Shown here: positions 6,656 through 14,022 of the stretch, one piece after another
How the letters are laid out: each line of letters begins with the position of its first letter
How positions within the stretch are numbered: the first letter of the stretch is position 1
From: HK-STAS-PATE-36 sp964565615
GTDB taxonomy: Bacteria; Patescibacteriota; Saccharimonadia; Saccharimonadales; JAGQNJ01
NCBI GenBank assembly: GCA_964565615.1
Contig: CAZMFO010000009.1
Location: 1-29,770 of the forward strand
Length of the DNA: 29,770 nucleotides
Direction of reading: 5' to 3'
The notes under the pieces: model-generated
Databases searched by the model: none
What the model saw: only the letters and a program-made list of their open reading frames with translations
Told to the model about the DNA's origin: nothing
Made by a program: the position numbers and the translations under genes

Positions 6656-8212
6656 TTATTTTCTGCCAAACAAGGCAGTTTTAGCCTCTAACAACTTTTG
6701 CTTAATATCATTACGATACTCAAAAACACCGTAGCCAAAAATCAATACCGCCAGACCTATAAATACGCCGTAATTTACTTGCTTTGAGGCTTGTGGCTGT
6801 TGTTTATTCTGGGTACCCGACTCTGCCGAAGTGGTAGTTCCGGCAACCTTACGACAACGATTTGTTTCGGGATTACGAACTTGACCTTCTTTACAGGCTG
6901 ATAAAGAACCCGAGCTACTAACTTTCTTGCAACGATTAGTCACCGGATTGCGTACCTGACCAGCATCACATGACTTTAAACTAGTTAGCACATCACTAAC
7001 CGACCGACAACGGTTTGTTTCGGGATTACGAACTTGACCTGATTTGCATGGCTCTAAAGTTCCAGCAGGCTCAATATTTTTGCAACGATTTGTTTCAGGG
7101 TTACGGTATTTTCCTAAAGGACATGGTTGCAAAACCGTGGCTGGGCCAGAATCAACCTTTGCAATACTCGATTCAACCATAATATTCTCTGTGCCAACTG
7201 TCGGCCTGCTTGTAATCAACCACTGGTCATTTATTAGCGCCCATGCCTCATCGTCCTTAAGCCCAGCAGGATAAGTGACAACCTCTTCGGTAGTGCCGGT
7301 AATTAGCTCCACTGTTCCGCCGTTAGCATTTGGTAGTACCATACCGTAAAGTACCACATATTGTTTGGGTGATACTTTACCACTTAGCGGTCTTATTGCG
7401 TTCCCCACTCTAAGGCTACATCCGTCCAAATCAACCTGTGTAGCAGAAGTATTAAACAGCTCAATATACTCGTTACCAGAATCATCCCCTGCTGGATTAG
7501 GCAATATCTCTGAAAGAACCATACTAGAACACTTTTCTGCGTCTTGGTTGTCTTGATCTAGACAATCCTCCGTTTGTATGCAATCATCCTGATCTGTCAC
7601 AACTCCTGGGACTGTATCATTTTGATCATCGTTAACTATTGAATCAAGAAAGTCTTGCTTGTTATTATTGGTATCCACAACCATTCCAGCGGTGTCAATC
7701 GCTCGTTTGATACTTTTAGTATGTTCAGGAATTGGAGCCAATTCTGTCTCTTTGCATCTCCCAAAACTCATTAAGTTGCCCCACCCAACCATATCCCAAA
7801 CAACGCTCCCCTGTTTTAACCTTAACGAACCACCGACATTGTCGTTCATAGCAACCTCAAACACCGAAGTTTGATTAGGGGCAATGGTATCTGTTAATTT
7901 GTATTCTTTTGTATTTGCGGAGCTATCTTGTTGCCTCCAGCTTTCTGCATTACAATCAATTATATTGGCCGAGGGCTTGGCATATTCTATGACCCAACCA
8001 CTTAAATCTACCGTATTATTGGAGTCGTTATAAATACCAACATACTCTGTGGGCTCACCAACAACAGCACCACCAGTCTTAATAGCTGATATCAACATTC
8101 TAGGAGGTGATTGCGCTATTGTTTTGACCGGCACAAGAGTAGCTACTAAACTAAAAGCTACAAGTAAGTTTGTTAACCTCATCCCCATAAGTGAAGTTAA
8201 ATATACTCTCAT
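6656..8212 (-). CDS. Surface protein with two lamin-tail-like domains and four Cys repeats
   Basis: This is an exported protein of about 518 residues. A signal peptide (MRLTNLLVAFSLVATLVPV core) is followed by an LTD-type beta domain (about 38-150: ISAIKTGG...EYVGIYNDSNNTVDLSGWVI). An acidic D/N/Q-rich linker comes next, then a second LTD domain (about 230-345: LSEILPNPAG...NEYIELFNTSATQVDLDG). Four 25-26-residue repeats follow of the form CxxGxxRNPxTNRC (about 364-455), and a C-terminal membrane helix with a basic tail (about 480-518). Each repeat has two Cys, so disulfides or metal binding are possible. LTD domains occur in envelope and extracellular nucleases, but no nuclease domain is visible here. 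The start is uncertain: a TTG lies at 8218, ATGs at 8212, 8188 and 8182. TATATT 11 nt before 8188 favours that one, which would leave a compact signal peptide. Confidence 0.8.
   Translation of the reverse strand: MRVYLTSLMGMRLTNLLVAFSLVATLVPVKTIAQSPPRMLISAIKTGGAVVGEPTEYVGIYNDSNNTVDLSGWVIEYAKPSANIIDCNAESWRQQDSSANTKEYKLTDTIAPNQTSVFEVAMNDNVGGSLRLKQGSVVWDMVGWGNLMSFGRCKETELAPIPEHTKSIKRAIDTAGMVVDTNNNKQDFLDSIVNDDQNDTVPGVVTDQDDCIQTEDCLDQDNQDAEKCSSMVLSEILPNPAGDDSGNEYIELFNTSATQVDLDGCSLRVGNAIRPLSGKVSPKQYVVLYGMVLPNANGGTVELITGTTEEVVTYPAGLKDDEAWALINDQWLITSRPTVGTENIMVESSIAKVDSGPATVLQPCPLGKYRNPETNRCKNIEPAGTLEPCKSGQVRNPETNRCRSVSDVLTSLKSCDAGQVRNPVTNRCKKVSSSGSLSACKEGQVRNPETNRCRKVAGTTTSAESGTQNKQQPQASKQVNYGVFIGLAVLIFGYGVFEYRNDIKQKLLEAKTALFGRK
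6844..7132 (-). repeat. Four tandem coding repeats of 75-78 bp
   Basis: The repeats encode CxxGxxRNPxTNRC. Matching points (plus-strand CAACGA or CAACGG, encoding the NRC-end codons) lie at 855, 930, 1008 and 1083 within the 6000-7100 range (6855, 6930, 7008, 7083). The period is therefore 75, 78 and 75 bp. The nucleotide copies have diverged while the protein motif is kept, which suggests selection on the motif. Confidence 0.85.
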
Positions 8213-8267
8213 TGCCAAAAAATAGAAAGAGGATTGTAAATTTTACTTTGTGTCAACTTTATTGTGC

Positions 8268-8981
8268 TTATGCTATATCGAAGTTTGTGTGTGTTGACAC
8301 TACATCATCTAGCTCTTCTAAGGCATCCATCAATCTAATAATCTTGCCTTGTGTAGCCTCGTCTGAAATAGTAACCATATTTTGTGGGATATAAGCAAGC
8401 TCGGCTTCTAGGATTTCTAATCCGTTACTCTGCAAATTATCTCGTACCACGGCGAGCTGTTTAGGATCCGAATAGACAATAATCTCTCCTTCATCTTCTA
8501 CGGCATCCTCTGCACCTGCGTCTAAAACTTGCAACAAAGCTTCTTCGCCCTCACCCTTAACACGAATCAGCCCCTTACGATTAAACAAAAAAGCAACCGA
8601 ACCCTTTTCGGCAATGCTTCCTCCGTGTTTTGCAAAAGCCGTTCTGACAAATGTATAAGTACGGTTAGTGTTGTCTGTTGCACACTCTACTAATATCCCG
8701 ACGCCACCGGGACCATAGCCTTCGTACATTACCTCTTGTATTAAGTTGCCTCCCAGCTTGCCAGAACCCCTATCTATGGCTCGTTGAATATTACTAGCTG
8801 GCATATTAGACGCTTTAGCTTTATCAATAGCTAAGCGTAACGAAAAGTTCATATCTGGATCGGCGCCACCTTTAGCGGCAACAGCAATGGCATTACCCAA
8901 ACGCGTAAATACAGCACCTCTTTTGGCATCTTCTATTGCTTTGCCACGATGTATCTTGGCCCATTTACTGTGTCCAGCCAT
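8268..8981 (-). CDS. yebC: YebC/PmpR/TACO1 family protein
   Basis: The 237-residue protein begins with MAGHSKWAKIHRGKAIEDAKR, the family hallmark, followed by FTRLGNAIAVAAKGGADPD. The central VMYEGYGPGGVGILVECATDN and the FNRKGLIRV segment are also typical. Members were annotated as transcriptional regulators; more recent work on this family links it to translation of difficult proline-rich stretches. Length is normal. Unlike many neighbours it has a normal leader: an extended -10 (TGGTATAAT, 9004-9012) and a Shine-Dalgarno (AGGAG) about 5 nt before the ATG. Confidence 0.95.
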   Translation of the reverse strand: MAGHSKWAKIHRGKAIEDAKRGAVFTRLGNAIAVAAKGGADPDMNFSLRLAIDKAKASNMPASNIQRAIDRGSGKLGGNLIQEVMYEGYGPGGVGILVECATDNTNRTYTFVRTAFAKHGGSIAEKGSVAFLFNRKGLIRVKGEGEEALLQVLDAGAEDAVEDEGEIIVYSDPKQLAVVRDNLQSNGLEILEAELAYIPQNMVTISDEATQGKIIRLMDALEELDDVVSTHTNFDIA

Positions 8982-9003
8982 ATTTACTCCTGTCTTTTAG
9001 TTA

Positions 9004-9012
9004 ATTATACCA
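9004..9012 (-). promoter_or_regulatory. Extended -10 promoter of yebC
   Basis: TGGTATAAT on the minus strand sits 22 nt before the ATG, leaving room for the AGGAG Shine-Dalgarno at 8987-8991. Confidence 0.6.
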
Positions 9013-9024
9013 AAATTACAGTCC

Positions 9025-10437
9025 TTATAATACCTTGCTCTTAGAGTTTTTGTGGCTTTTATGGGTTATTTTGTTGCCAGCAATCAAATGCCTAACTAAC
9101 CATATACCGACAATTAAGCACCCAATGGCTACTAATGCTTCTCCAATGTATGTAAACAATGTTTTTGTTTGATTATTAACGGCAACCACTTCTGTCGCTG
9201 TAATACCCCTGATCTCGGCAATTTGTCTGCCATTATTATCTAAAGCATAAGCTTTAGAGGCGTTAGCTGATTGCAAGAAATATCTAGAATTAGCAATCGC
9301 CATAAACCGAGCAAGCGATTGTTGTTGCCACGAAAACACTCGCGAACCTTTAAAAATCGTCAACGACGCCGAGTTTGTAAATAAAGTTGCTCCTTTTAGA
9401 GCGAAGATCTGATAATCCTTGGGGGCAATTATACTAGAGCAAACTGCCGAGCCAAGAACCGTAGAATGATCAATCTTAAGAGGCGTTAAGGGCGCACTCC
9501 CCTTATTGACCATTTTGGCATAGCTAAAATAATCCAGTGTGTTTTTTTGGTTGGTTGCTCGGAGCATTACCCTTATTGTGTATGCCAGATCTTCGCCCCC
9601 CGGTATTAGACGACTCTTATCCTGCGAAGAAGTTATGCCCTCCTTAGAGTTGCCAAATCTTAAGACATTAAGATGGCCGGTCGGCCGATAATCGTTTACT
9701 TGTGCCGATCCAACAAAATACACCGCATCTGTCTTTTGAGTACTGCTAATTCTTTTAGATAAGTTCTGACTATTGATATCATCTAAAGCATACTCCGGAA
9801 AAACAACTAAATTACTAGAACTATCTTTTATAGGCTCAATATGTTGATCAAGCTCCTCGCTAATAATTGTGGCCTGAACAGGGCTACCATTTGGCGTACG
9901 ATAAACTACATAACCCAGCAAAGACAAAGTGCTCAATAAACTAATGCTTACTAAAGCATACTTACGCCGATGATTATTTTGCATCAAAAAGATTGTTAGC
10001 CAAAAAAATCCCGCCAGACCATAAAAGCCCACAATCCGTGAGGCGAACGCAAAAGGAGTATTAATTAAAAACACGGTTGGGGAAGAAAGAGGCAAAACAT
10101 TGTCTACACTACCTTGTGGGCCAATCCAAATAATCGCCGTAATCCACGACACCAAAAAATCCATAAGTGCGAACAATGGCAACCCCAGAACAACGACCAG
10201 ACGATTGCTTAAGGATTGAATATTTTGATGCAACAAATTAAAGACCTTGGTCACCACAAGAACAGATAGACCCACATTAAAAACTACCACCCATAGCCCT
10301 ATTGCCAAAGCAACACTTTTTGACCCAGCTAAATCCATACTATCAGTAATGAAAACCCACGACCACGCCAAGAAATACCATAACACCAAAAACAAAATCA
10401 AAGGAGTACTCCGAAGTATTTTTAGTTTCTGTTTCAT
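9025..10437 (-). CDS. Apolipoprotein N-acyltransferase-like membrane protein (nitrilase fold)
   Basis: The 470-residue protein has about five N-terminal membrane helices (to about residue 180), an exported carbon-nitrogen hydrolase domain (about 185-425) and a C-terminal helix (about 430-450), the Lnt topology. The Glu-Lys-Cys triad can be read: E215 in LVVFPEYAL, K274 in QDKSRLIPGGE, and C333 in LGSAVCSS. The segment LARFMAIANSRYFLQSANAS followed by a DNNG turn matches the conserved region after the Cys in Lnt. Lnt N-acylates the Cys of lipoproteins using phospholipid; an Lnt-like amidase with other substrates is possible. After the Cys the usual E is replaced by SS. It lies 12 bp downstream of comEC. 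Confidence 0.75.
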   Translation of the reverse strand: MKQKLKILRSTPLILFLVLWYFLAWSWVFITDSMDLAGSKSVALAIGLWVVVFNVGLSVLVVTKVFNLLHQNIQSLSNRLVVVLGLPLFALMDFLVSWITAIIWIGPQGSVDNVLPLSSPTVFLINTPFAFASRIVGFYGLAGFFWLTIFLMQNNHRRKYALVSISLLSTLSLLGYVVYRTPNGSPVQATIISEELDQHIEPIKDSSSNLVVFPEYALDDINSQNLSKRISSTQKTDAVYFVGSAQVNDYRPTGHLNVLRFGNSKEGITSSQDKSRLIPGGEDLAYTIRVMLRATNQKNTLDYFSYAKMVNKGSAPLTPLKIDHSTVLGSAVCSSIIAPKDYQIFALKGATLFTNSASLTIFKGSRVFSWQQQSLARFMAIANSRYFLQSANASKAYALDNNGRQIAEIRGITATEVVAVNNQTKTLFTYIGEALVAIGCLIVGIWLVRHLIAGNKITHKSHKNSKSKVL

Positions 10438-10449
10438 AGCGTTTCTTAA

Positions 10450-11901
10450 CTAAACTATATTTTCAAGATACTTATTTGTCAATTTTCGTCTATTTATTCT
10501 ATCTAGAAGAACTGTTGCCATAATAATCAGAGTAGCTAATACTACCGTTTGCCAAGCAGAAGTTTGAATTTTTACGGTCGCAAAAGGCAGTTTGCTTAAC
10601 AAATCGGTAGTCTCAACAATGTACCCTAGCATTATTCGTGCTGGCAAAACAATAACACCCCCAAACAAAAAGTGACCAACCATACCGTAAAGCCCAGCTA
10701 CAACAGTTGCTAACATAACGAATGGAATTAAAGGCACTACTAATAAATTTGCAACAATACTAACAACCGAAAATGTTTGGAATATGAAAAGCAATATGGG
10801 AATTGTGCAAACTTGCGCCCCAATGGTTTCTGACAACAATCGTAAGAATGAACTCTTTTGCAGTCTATGAGGCACAAAATGCTTATGGATTAAGGGGCTT
10901 AGTATTAAAATTCCAAAAAATGCAGAAAAAGACAAATACCAACCAACACTTGACCAAATGTATAGTGGGTTCCAGCCTGCTGTCAAAGACGCAACCAGCA
11001 AGATGAGTAAAATTGGTTTTATCTGTCTCCCAAAATACCACATCAACAGACCAATTCCACTAACCGCCGAAGCACGAACAATAGATGGCGAAAAGCCAGT
11101 TATCATCAAGAATATCATAATCAAGACCCCGGGGATGACCGTCGCCTGAAACCTAGATCGTTTGCGGAGTATGCGTTGCGAAAATAAGATGAAGATAGTC
11201 AGGTTATATCCAGAAACAGCCACAATGTGGACAAGCCCCACCCTTTTAAGTTGTTCGTTAAGACCCTCTGGTATCCCACTGCGTTGCCCGATTAGTATCC
11301 CTATGCCCAACGAGGCAAGGGGTTCTGGGAGTGTGTTTTGTAAGCCAACTGTAAAGCTCCTCCGTAATTCGTCTATTTTGCTTTCTCCACGAGAGATTAG
11401 TGACATCTTAGCAAAGCTAATTCCTGCAATGTTATCGCCTCGTTTTGGATACAATTTGCCCTCTACCTTAACCTCGTCTCCTTTATAAACCATTGGCACC
11501 CCAAAGCCCTCAATCTCTATATTCCCAACTAGTTTTTTGCCATCGCTGGCTTTAATCTTGCTTGCAGAGAAGATCAGTTGCCTACGCTCGCTATAATTTG
11601 CATCTTCTCTGGCTATTACCGTAAACTCAACTGGCTGTTTATAATAATTTTGATATTGCTGAACTTCCTGCAAAAACATTGCTCCCCGCCCTACTCCTAA
11701 CAAAAAACAAATCACAAAAAATAGTATAATTACAAAAGAATATCTGTATCTGTGCAGAAATAATTTTAGGATAACGAAAGACGCTCCGCTAACCATGCAC
11801 ACCTCCCCCCACCCAGCTAGTCTCCCAATTATCAATCCAATCAAAAACAATCCACAACCAATAGAGAACAATGTTGTCCGACGCGCCTGACGATACTTCA
11901 T
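10450..11901 (-). CDS. comEC: ComEC/Rec2-type competence membrane channel protein
   Basis: This is a polytopic protein of about 483 residues. It has an N-terminal set of helices, a soluble OB-like DUF4131 region (about 80-160), and the Competence domain beginning near GIGILIGQRSGIPEGL with the signature HIVAVSGYNLTIF (HLxAISGLH in other members). ComEC forms the channel that takes single-stranded DNA across the membrane during transformation. The C-terminal metallo-beta-lactamase nuclease domain found in many ComECs is absent; the protein ends after the membrane part. The type IV pilus genes in the same window are consistent with DNA uptake. The start is the ATG at 11901; a GTG two codons earlier (11907) is the alternative. 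Confidence 0.9.
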   Translation of the reverse strand: MKYRQARRTTLFSIGCGLFLIGLIIGRLAGWGEVCMVSGASFVILKLFLHRYRYSFVIILFFVICFLLGVGRGAMFLQEVQQYQNYYKQPVEFTVIAREDANYSERRQLIFSASKIKASDGKKLVGNIEIEGFGVPMVYKGDEVKVEGKLYPKRGDNIAGISFAKMSLISRGESKIDELRRSFTVGLQNTLPEPLASLGIGILIGQRSGIPEGLNEQLKRVGLVHIVAVSGYNLTIFILFSQRILRKRSRFQATVIPGVLIMIFLMITGFSPSIVRASAVSGIGLLMWYFGRQIKPILLILLVASLTAGWNPLYIWSSVGWYLSFSAFFGILILSPLIHKHFVPHRLQKSSFLRLLSETIGAQVCTIPILLFIFQTFSVVSIVANLLVVPLIPFVMLATVVAGLYGMVGHFLFGGVIVLPARIMLGYIVETTDLLSKLPFATVKIQTSAWQTVVLATLIIMATVLLDRINRRKLTNKYLENIV

Positions 11902-11961
11902 ACCCACATCTTAATAGCCATTTTCCTAATAACCAAAAGCACCAACCCGCTAAAGAACTGA

Positions 11962-11989
11962 TTGACTTTATCGCAAAAACAAGGATAAT
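11962..11989 (+). promoter_or_regulatory. Upstream promoter (P1) of tRNA-Lys
   Basis: TTGACT (11962-11967) is followed 16 bp later by GATAAT (11984-11989). An inverted repeat ACAAGG-N9-CCTTGT (11979-11999) covers the -10 and predicted start. Confidence 0.5.
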
Positions 11990-12010
11990 ATACCCTTGTA
12001 AACACAATGT

Positions 12011-12039
12011 TTGTTACGGCAAAGCCCATAGTTTATAAA
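12011..12039 (+). promoter_or_regulatory. Proximal promoter (P2) of tRNA-Lys
   Basis: TTGTTA (12011-12016) and TATAAA (12034-12039) are 17 bp apart. The predicted start is about 5 nt before the tRNA 5' end. Confidence 0.6.
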
Positions 12040-12050
12040 ATATAGATATT

Positions 12051-12127
12051 GGGCCCATAGCTCAGCTGGTTAGAGCACCTGCCTTTTAAGCAGGGTGTCG
12101 TGGGTTCGAGTCCCACTGGGCCCTCCA
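12051..12127 (+). tRNA. tRNA-Lys (anticodon TTT), CCA encoded
   Basis: The 77-nt cloverleaf has an acceptor stem GGGCCCA/TGGGCCC and a D-arm AGCTCAGCTGGTTAGAGC. The anticodon stem is CCTGC/GCAGG with loop CTTTTAA (anticodon 12085-12087), and the T-arm is GTGGG-TTCGAGT-CCCAC. The discriminator is T and the CCA is encoded. Tandem promoters precede it and a terminator follows. Confidence 0.97.
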
Positions 12128-12143
12128 GATCTAGACTTTTTAA

Positions 12144-12171
12144 GAAAAAGAGCGCTAATGTGCTCTTTTTC
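12144..12171 (+). terminator. Terminator of the tRNA-Lys transcript
   Basis: A perfect 10-bp inverted repeat (GAAAAAGAGC at 12144-12153, GCTCTTTTTC at 12162-12171) has an 8-nt loop, and the 3' arm supplies the T tract. Confidence 0.9.
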
Positions 12172-12423
12172 TCTAAAAAATGTTAGCGATTTTACTACGA
12201 AGCTCAAACCAATTCCAAGGACTGAAGCTCAGTCCTGGCGTCTAGCAGGCAGGTCTGCTCGTTACGCACCGCCAGAAAACCATTCCTTTAATATTTAACA
12301 TATAGGCCATAAAAAACATTAGTTGCTACGTATAGCTACTTTTAACTACTAGCTTGCTTTACTATTCTTGCTAGTATGCTATAGTGTTAGCATAAGCTGA
12401 ACCTATAAGAAAGGAACAAAATA
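12172..12423 (+). other. Gene-free stretch with a hairpin-rich, GC-richer core
   Basis: No gene is visible. The core 12218-12275 is clearly richer in G+C than its surroundings and can fold. GGACT (219-223)/AGTCC (231-235) closes a 7-nt loop; CTGGCG (235-240)/CGCCAG (270-275) encloses AGCAG (244-248)/CTGCT (255-259); numbers are offsets from 12000. It does not show the hallmarks of tmRNA, RNase P or SRP RNA. The 3' end carries the promoter of the next gene. Confidence 0.45.
12377..12385 (+). promoter_or_regulatory. Extended -10 promoter of the 98-residue membrane protein gene
   Basis: TGCTATAGT with a weak TTTACT-like -35 at 12358-12363 (16-bp spacing). It predicts a leader of about 30 nt containing AAAGGA (12411-12415 region) as Shine-Dalgarno. 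Confidence 0.5.
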
Positions 12424-12720
12424 ATGTCAAAACAAAAGAACAAGACAAAGCCCTTACAACTATTGACTATCAGCGACCTAGCGGGTTTTGCGTTATCAAT
12501 TTGGTTTGTTTTATCGATAATTAGCAACGCAAGAGATTTAATAGAACACAACATCAAGAATGCACCAGCTTCTTATGGGCTTATTCTAGCATTATTGCTA
12601 ATCGGATATGGTATGTTTGTGCGGAAAAGACTAAACCTTTGGGGGGTGGTTTCGTTGACTATTTTAACCACAGCGACAACTATCTGGCTATTTGGCCTAT
12701 CCGTTACGACTACATACTAG
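12424..12720 (+). CDS. Small hydrophobic membrane protein, unknown family
   Basis: The 98-residue protein has a very basic N-terminus (MSKQKNKTKPLQ) and three predicted membrane helices (about 15-35, 47-64 and 70-92). The basic N-terminus would stay in the cytoplasm by the positive-inside rule. A good Shine-Dalgarno (AAAGGA) precedes the ATG by about 8 nt, and an extended -10 promoter lies upstream. I do not recognise a family, and the neighbours (tRNA-Lys, a Ser/Pro-rich membrane protein) give no hint of function. The positional evidence that it is a real gene is good. Confidence 0.7.
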   Translation: MSKQKNKTKPLQLLTISDLAGFALSIWFVLSIISNARDLIEHNIKNAPASYGLILALLLIGYGMFVRKRLNLWGVVSLTILTTATTIWLFGLSVTTTY

Positions 12721-12732
12721 GCAAGACTCATC

Positions 12733-12748
12733 AAGAACCTAGGTTCTT
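12733..12748. repeat. Perfect 16-bp palindrome
   Basis: AAGAACCTAGGTTCTT lies 12 bp after the stop of the preceding gene. As RNA it gives a 6-bp stem with a CTAG loop followed by ATTTA, which would be a weak terminator at best; as DNA it could be a dimeric-protein site. Confidence 0.6.
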
Positions 12749-12884
12749 ATTTAAACAATCGAGGATTACAGAAACTAACAACATAGCACATCGCGCTAGT
12801 TACGCATGCTTTGGTATAACAATGCATAATGTTTGTTAACATCTGCTTGTACCCTGATTACGATTTTATTTTTTATGGCTTACT

Positions 12885-12893
12885 TGATATCAT
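12885..12893 (+). promoter_or_regulatory. Extended -10 placed for a leaderless start at 12901
   Basis: TGATATCAT ends 7 nt before the ATG at 12901. It supports this start over an in-frame ATG at 12829. An alternative extended -10 (TGGTATAAC, 12812-12820) would suit the upstream ATG. Confidence 0.4.
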
Positions 12894-12900
12894 AAGCACT

Positions 12901-13506
12901 ATGAATGACTTTAATTTGCTGAGTGCCAATAGTCAAGATATACAAAAATTCCAAGCCCACCAAAAAGCAAGGTCTTTCTTAGTTGTTCTAGTTATAGGAG
13001 TACCGGTTTTTATTGCAATGCTAGCTTATCTTTTTTTTCAAGACTCTATCTGGAAACCCCAAAAAAACACCAGCAATCCAGTGGAACAAACACAACCAGC
13101 AGACGATTTCGGTCTTTCGCCCTCTGCCGATCAGAGCACAACACCAAGTGTATCGTTGCCTAGTATACCATCTGACCCGACTAATCCAGACTCATCCACC
13201 CCACAATCATCAAGTACATCACCTCAACCTTCTAGTGCTACTATACCTGATGGTGTAATAAATGCCGTTAATTCTATCGAGGCAAATGGCATTAATAACA
13301 ATCCTTATATTTCTAGCGATCTTGATACTAGCCAAATACCATCTGGTACCAGCATTACCTTTCACCGCTCTTCTTGGTTTCAGTTTAACGAAACGCTGGG
13401 CTCGTTGAGCGTAACCGCCTCTGTTCTAGGCGCATCAAAAAATGGGACTGTCATATTCGGCATAGAAAACGGATCGTGGAAAGCTATAGATTATAGTTTT
13501 GAGTAA
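12901..13506 (+). CDS. Single-pass membrane protein with Ser/Thr/Pro linker, unknown family
   Basis: The protein has 201 residues from the chosen start. An N-terminal cytoplasmic segment (about 1-22) is followed by one membrane helix (about 23-45), then a low-complexity Ser/Thr/Pro/Gln linker (about 55-115) and a small C-terminal domain of about 75 residues containing SITFHRSSWFQFNETLGS and ending GSWKAIDYSFE. The linker composition is typical of a stalk that carries a domain out through the cell wall. I do not recognise the C-terminal domain. A longer form from the ATG at 12829 would add 24 residues with no obvious role. The gene ends 3 bp from a convergent gene. Confidence 0.7.
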   Translation: MNDFNLLSANSQDIQKFQAHQKARSFLVVLVIGVPVFIAMLAYLFFQDSIWKPQKNTSNPVEQTQPADDFGLSPSADQSTTPSVSLPSIPSDPTNPDSSTPQSSSTSPQPSSATIPDGVINAVNSIEANGINNNPYISSDLDTSQIPSGTSITFHRSSWFQFNETLGSLSVTASVLGASKNGTVIFGIENGSWKAIDYSFE

Positions 13507-13509
13507 TGG

Positions 13510-14004
13510 TTAACGACTTTTATGCTTAGATTTGTGTCTGTGTGATCCGTTTTGAGTAAACCCCAACGACACAATGCCGGAAACTACACCAACCACAACA
13601 ATAAACGGTTGGTACCTAGACAGCTCGCCCCACACTTGACCCTGCATAATCTGACCACTTAGTCCCCCACCAAGTAGTGACATTATCAGAAACACTACAA
13701 AACCCCCAGAGGCCAAGCTTGGTACTATGTTTAATAATAATGCTCCTGAACTAACCGATTTACGCAAAATAATCGCACTAAATAACATAGGTAGAACAAT
13801 CAAACTGATTTCGGCAATACTTTTGCTAGTATCTCCATCTTTAATAAAAGAGGTTATAATCAAAGATAATTCTCCGCCGATCTGTGATGCCAACACGCTA
13901 CCTGCACAAATGCTAAAAAACACTACTGCACTATTAGTTCTAATAACTAATAGACAAAGTGTTATAAGTAGTATTGTGCCGGCTATGATAATATCAAAAG
14001 GCAT
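13510..14004 (-). CDS. Polytopic membrane protein of unknown function
   Basis: The 164-residue protein has about four membrane segments (near residues 5-22, 26-50, 65-83, 90-113, and a last one near 133-150) and a basic His/Lys-rich tail (GSHRHKSKHKSR). The organisation resembles small CvpA-like membrane proteins, but I see no diagnostic motif. A TGCTATATT element (14011-14019) ends 6 nt before the ATG, so the message is probably leaderless. The gene follows the DUF192 gene by 18 bp on the same strand. Confidence 0.65.
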   Translation of the reverse strand: MPFDIIIAGTILLITLCLLVIRTNSAVVFFSICAGSVLASQIGGELSLIITSFIKDGDTSKSIAEISLIVLPMLFSAIILRKSVSSGALLLNIVPSLASGGFVVFLIMSLLGGGLSGQIMQGQVWGELSRYQPFIVVVGVVSGIVSLGFTQNGSHRHKSKHKSR

Positions 14005-14010
14005 ATGCTT

Positions 14011-14019
14011 AATATAGCA
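14011..14019 (-). promoter_or_regulatory. Extended -10 (leaderless) of the polytopic membrane protein gene
   Basis: TGCTATATT on the minus strand ends 6 nt before the ATG at 14004. Confidence 0.5.
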
Positions 14020-14022
14020 CGG

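Noticed and set aside
12095..12298. Open frame running from tRNA-Lys into the following gap
   Set aside because: It starts inside the tRNA T-arm and crosses the terminator hairpin, and encodes nothing recognisable.
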